Shown: one piece after another, positions 16,107 to 17,859 of the stretch
Layout: every line of letters begins with the position of its first letter
Position numbering within the stretch: the stretch's first letter is position 1
Assembly: GCA_003519585.1 (NCBI GenBank)
Contig: DOWL01000139.1
Location: forward strand, 1,597 to 19,455
DNA: 17,859 bases
DNA from: Nocardioides sp.
Lineage (GTDB): Bacteria > Actinomycetota > Actinomycetes > Propionibacteriales > Nocardioidaceae
Reading direction: 5' to 3'
The notes under the pieces: model-generated
Told to the model about the DNA's origin: nothing
What the model saw: only the letters and a program-made list of their open reading frames with translations
Database searches by the model: none
Program-made: the position numbers and the translations under genes

Positions 16107-17648
16107 TCACGCCTCCGCGGCGATCGCGTCGTTGGTGTAGGTCAGGCGCCGCTCCAGAGGCGTGAGCAGGGTCTGCACCTTGTAGCGCTGGTCGCCGACC
16201 ATCCACAGGGCGCGGCCCTTCTCCTGCATCGCCCAGTTGGTGATCACGCTCTGCTGCATCCCCGAGAGCCCCATCAGGCGGCCGAGCTCGTCGGCCACCG
16301 ACTCGTCTTGGCCCATCAGGATGCGGACGTCGGAGAGGTTGAGGAGGTCCTTGGCGATCTGGGCGGCCTGGCTGCCCTGGTCGCCGGCCGAGAGCGGATC
16401 CGACGGCTTGTGGTAGGTCACCAGCTGGATGTCGCCCTCGGTGCGAGACAGGCGCAGATTGGCATCCAGCGCCATCACCGCGTCGAGCGAGAGCCGGGTC
16501 TGCAGCCATGCTTCGTCGCGCAGCACGATCCGTCGATCGCCCGCGGCAGCGGCCTCGCGCATGCCCTGCCCCCAGGAGTTGAGGCACATCAACGCGATCC
16601 CGACCGCCACCTTGTTCCCGGTCTCGTGCAGGGAGCGCAGCGACAGCGTCTGAATCGGTGCCCGCCAGTCCGGCTGGAAGGTCGACTCGGTGTCGAACAT
16701 GCCCTGCAGCGATCCCTCGCACAGCGCACCGAGCGCGTCACGCAACGGCCGGGTGCCGTCGTAGAACGCCTGCGGGCTCTCGTAGCGGCAATCGGTGACC
16801 AGGTCGCCTGTGGGCGAATCGAGTGCGCCCCACACCTGCGGGATGGTCACCGGCTTGAGCCGAGACGCCCCCGCCGACCAGCCGGTCAGGTGCCTCAGCA
16901 CCTTGTTGACCACCCGCTCCTCGGTCGGCGTGAACGTGACGCCCTGAGAGCCGACCAGGCCACGAATCAACATCAACCAGCGGTTGAAGATCACCGTGGC
17001 GCGCTTCTCCTGCTCCTCGGCGGTCTGCTTCTCCCAGTCCAAGCCGAGCGCGCCCAGGTCGAGCGGGTTGATCCGGCCAGCGAGCCCGGGCCCGATCCGG
17101 AACGGCTCAACCCCAAGGAACCGGGCCAGGTCCTCGTACTCGTCCTTGACGTCACCCAGGACCAGCGACCGGTAGCCGTAGCGGATCATGCGCAGCATGA
17201 ACGCCTTCACGGTGGCGCTCTTGCCGCGCCCCGGCTTGCCGAAGATGAAGATGTTCGGGTTGGTCACCGGAATGCTGTCGTCGAGCACCCAGCCCATCGG
17301 GTCGCAGTAGAACTTGCCGCCCGACAACACGTCGTAGCCCATCTCCGCCCCCCACGGCGGCAGCCCGTCGCCCGAGATCAGCGGCCACAGGACCGCGATC
17401 TCCTCCGAGGTCATCTGGTAGCCGGCCAGCGGCGGCATGGTGGCGGCCCAGCCGTGCCCCATCCGCCGTACGCCGCCTGCCTTGACCGAATGCGGGAACA
17501 GCTTCTCCGCAGGAGGAGATGCCGGCGGAGGCGCCTTGCGCGGCATCGTGGTCCCGAAGTCCGCCAGCAGGTCATCGATCGTGCGCGAGGCCGGCCGCGC
17601 CTTCTTGGTGCCACCTCCGGGGCGGGTCAAGGTCGCCACCCTCACCAC
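16107..17648 (-). CDS. VirB4/TraC-like conjugation ATPase
   Basis: 513 residues. Walker A FGKPGRGKS (136-144) and Walker B IVLRDEAW (374-381) with the VirB4 pattern DEAW. Downstream VTYHKPSD and DLLNLSDVRILMGQDE match the C-terminal region of VirB4 ATPases, which power T4SS assembly and substrate movement. At 513 residues it lacks much of the N-terminal membrane-associated domain found in 800-residue VirB4 proteins, as in several actinobacterial systems where an SCO6880-type protein is encoded just upstream. Start choice is uncertain: tandem GTG codons at 17648 and 17645 and another at 17639, after GGGGGA; the last has the best spacing. Confidence 0.9.
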   Translation of the reverse strand: MVRVATLTRPGGGTKKARPASRTIDDLLADFGTTMPRKAPPPASPPAEKLFPHSVKAGGVRRMGHGWAATMPPLAGYQMTSEEIAVLWPLISGDGLPPWGAEMGYDVLSGGKFYCDPMGWVLDDSIPVTNPNIFIFGKPGRGKSATVKAFMLRMIRYGYRSLVLGDVKDEYEDLARFLGVEPFRIGPGLAGRINPLDLGALGLDWEKQTAEEQEKRATVIFNRWLMLIRGLVGSQGVTFTPTEERVVNKVLRHLTGWSAGASRLKPVTIPQVWGALDSPTGDLVTDCRYESPQAFYDGTRPLRDALGALCEGSLQGMFDTESTFQPDWRAPIQTLSLRSLHETGNKVAVGIALMCLNSWGQGMREAAAAGDRRIVLRDEAWLQTRLSLDAVMALDANLRLSRTEGDIQLVTYHKPSDPLSAGDQGSQAAQIAKDLLNLSDVRILMGQDESVADELGRLMGLSGMQQSVITNWAMQEKGRALWMVGDQRYKVQTLLTPLERRLTYTNDAIAAEA

Positions 17649-17742
17649 TCCCCCGGCGACGTGCGCGGGCCCGCGTGGATCGGCGTGCGGATCGACCTCG
17701 CGGGTGGCTGGTACGTGGCTGCGCTGGTTTGGTGCTCCATGT

Positions 17743-17825
17743 CCCGAGAAGCAACAGACCGGCCGCCAGATCGGACATCTGGCGGCCGGTCATTTCAGCC
17801 AGGCGGAAGGCGCGTGCTTCTCGGG
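17743..17825. promoter_or_regulatory. Hairpin nested inside an outer inverted repeat, upstream of VirB4
   Basis: The inner stem is a perfect 15-bp inverted repeat: GACCGGCCGCCAGAT (17757-17771), loop CGGAC, ATCTGGCGGCCGGTC (17777-17791). The outer arms are CCCGAGAAGCA (17743-17753) and TGCTTCTCGGG (17815-17825), 11 bp, perfect. The outer arm starts directly after the stop codon of the upstream gene on the minus strand. This could terminate or attenuate transcription before VirB4, or stabilise a processed mRNA end. There is no T-run. The hairpin ends about 100 bp before the VirB4 start. Confidence 0.7.
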
Positions 17826-17859
17826 TTAGCGGCGCTTCTTCGGCAGGCCTACCCCGAGC
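17826..17859 (-). CDS. C-terminus of an upstream conjugation gene (partial)
   Basis: Only the last ten codons are visible: LGVGLPKKRR then TAA at 17826-17828. The basic end and the position immediately before VirB4 fit an SCO6880-family T4SS protein, which often precedes VirB4 in actinobacterial elements. This is a weak inference from context, since the fragment is too short to identify. Confidence 0.4.
   Translation of the reverse strand, partial: LGVGLPKKRR

Noticed and set aside
14372..16165. 597-codon plus-strand open frame opposite the EEP/transglycosylase gene
   Set aside because: It is a high-GC antisense shadow; the minus frame has a signal peptide, clear domains and a ribosome binding site.

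Overview
The window is about 17.9 kb of high-GC DNA with actinobacterial features: strong G/C bias at third codon positions, frequent GTG starts, and an actinobacterial-type conjugation gene set. It looks like part of an integrative conjugative element or conjugative plasmid carrying an accessory defence/conflict cargo. No rRNA, tRNA, CRISPR array, integrase, relaxase or attachment site is visible, so the element's ends lie outside. A genus cannot be fixed from the sequence alone; a Nocardioides-like actinobacterium is only a guess.

Left part, 1-3297 (minus strand): one very long reading frame of at least 1099 codons, running off the left edge. It encodes a STAND/NB-ARC-type NTPase with an N-terminal HEPN-like region whose key His is replaced by Lys, a winged-helix/TPR-like sensor half, and a partly visible C-terminal cold-shock-like domain. 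It is divergent from an NYN-domain (PIN-like) nuclease gene at 3485-4315. The 187-bp spacer holds five copies of an 8-bp motif arranged as two overlapping, mutually exclusive perfect hairpins, which look like an operator or attenuator. A 75-residue eight-cysteine protein follows the NYN gene. Together these suggest an RNA-centred defence locus (inference).

Middle, 4615-7781 (plus strand): a lipoprotein, then a membrane-anchored polymorphic toxin with a pretoxin-like hydrophobic segment and a C-terminal GH-E family (HNH/EndoVII-like) nuclease, then an ankyrin-repeat protein 4 bp downstream that is the obvious immunity candidate.

Right part, 7916-17859 (minus strand): a tightly packed conjugation operon read right to left. 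It starts with the last codons of an unseen gene, then a 15-bp hairpin nested inside an 11-bp inverted repeat. Next come a VirB4-like ATPase; a 900-residue secreted protein fusing two endonuclease/exonuclease/phosphatase domains to a lytic transglycosylase-like and a CHAP-like domain; a small P-loop ATPase; a two-helix membrane protein; a TraG/VirD4 coupling ATPase; a conserved-looking unknown; a stand-alone DnaA domain IV protein; another unknown; and an HNH endonuclease. Four-base ATGA overlaps and 5-25 bp gaps indicate co-transcription and translational coupling. VirB4, the coupling ATPase with its membrane partner, and the cell-wall hydrolase would form a type IV secretion machine for moving DNA. 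The plus-strand and minus-strand blocks converge at 7782-7915, where there is a terminator-like hairpin.
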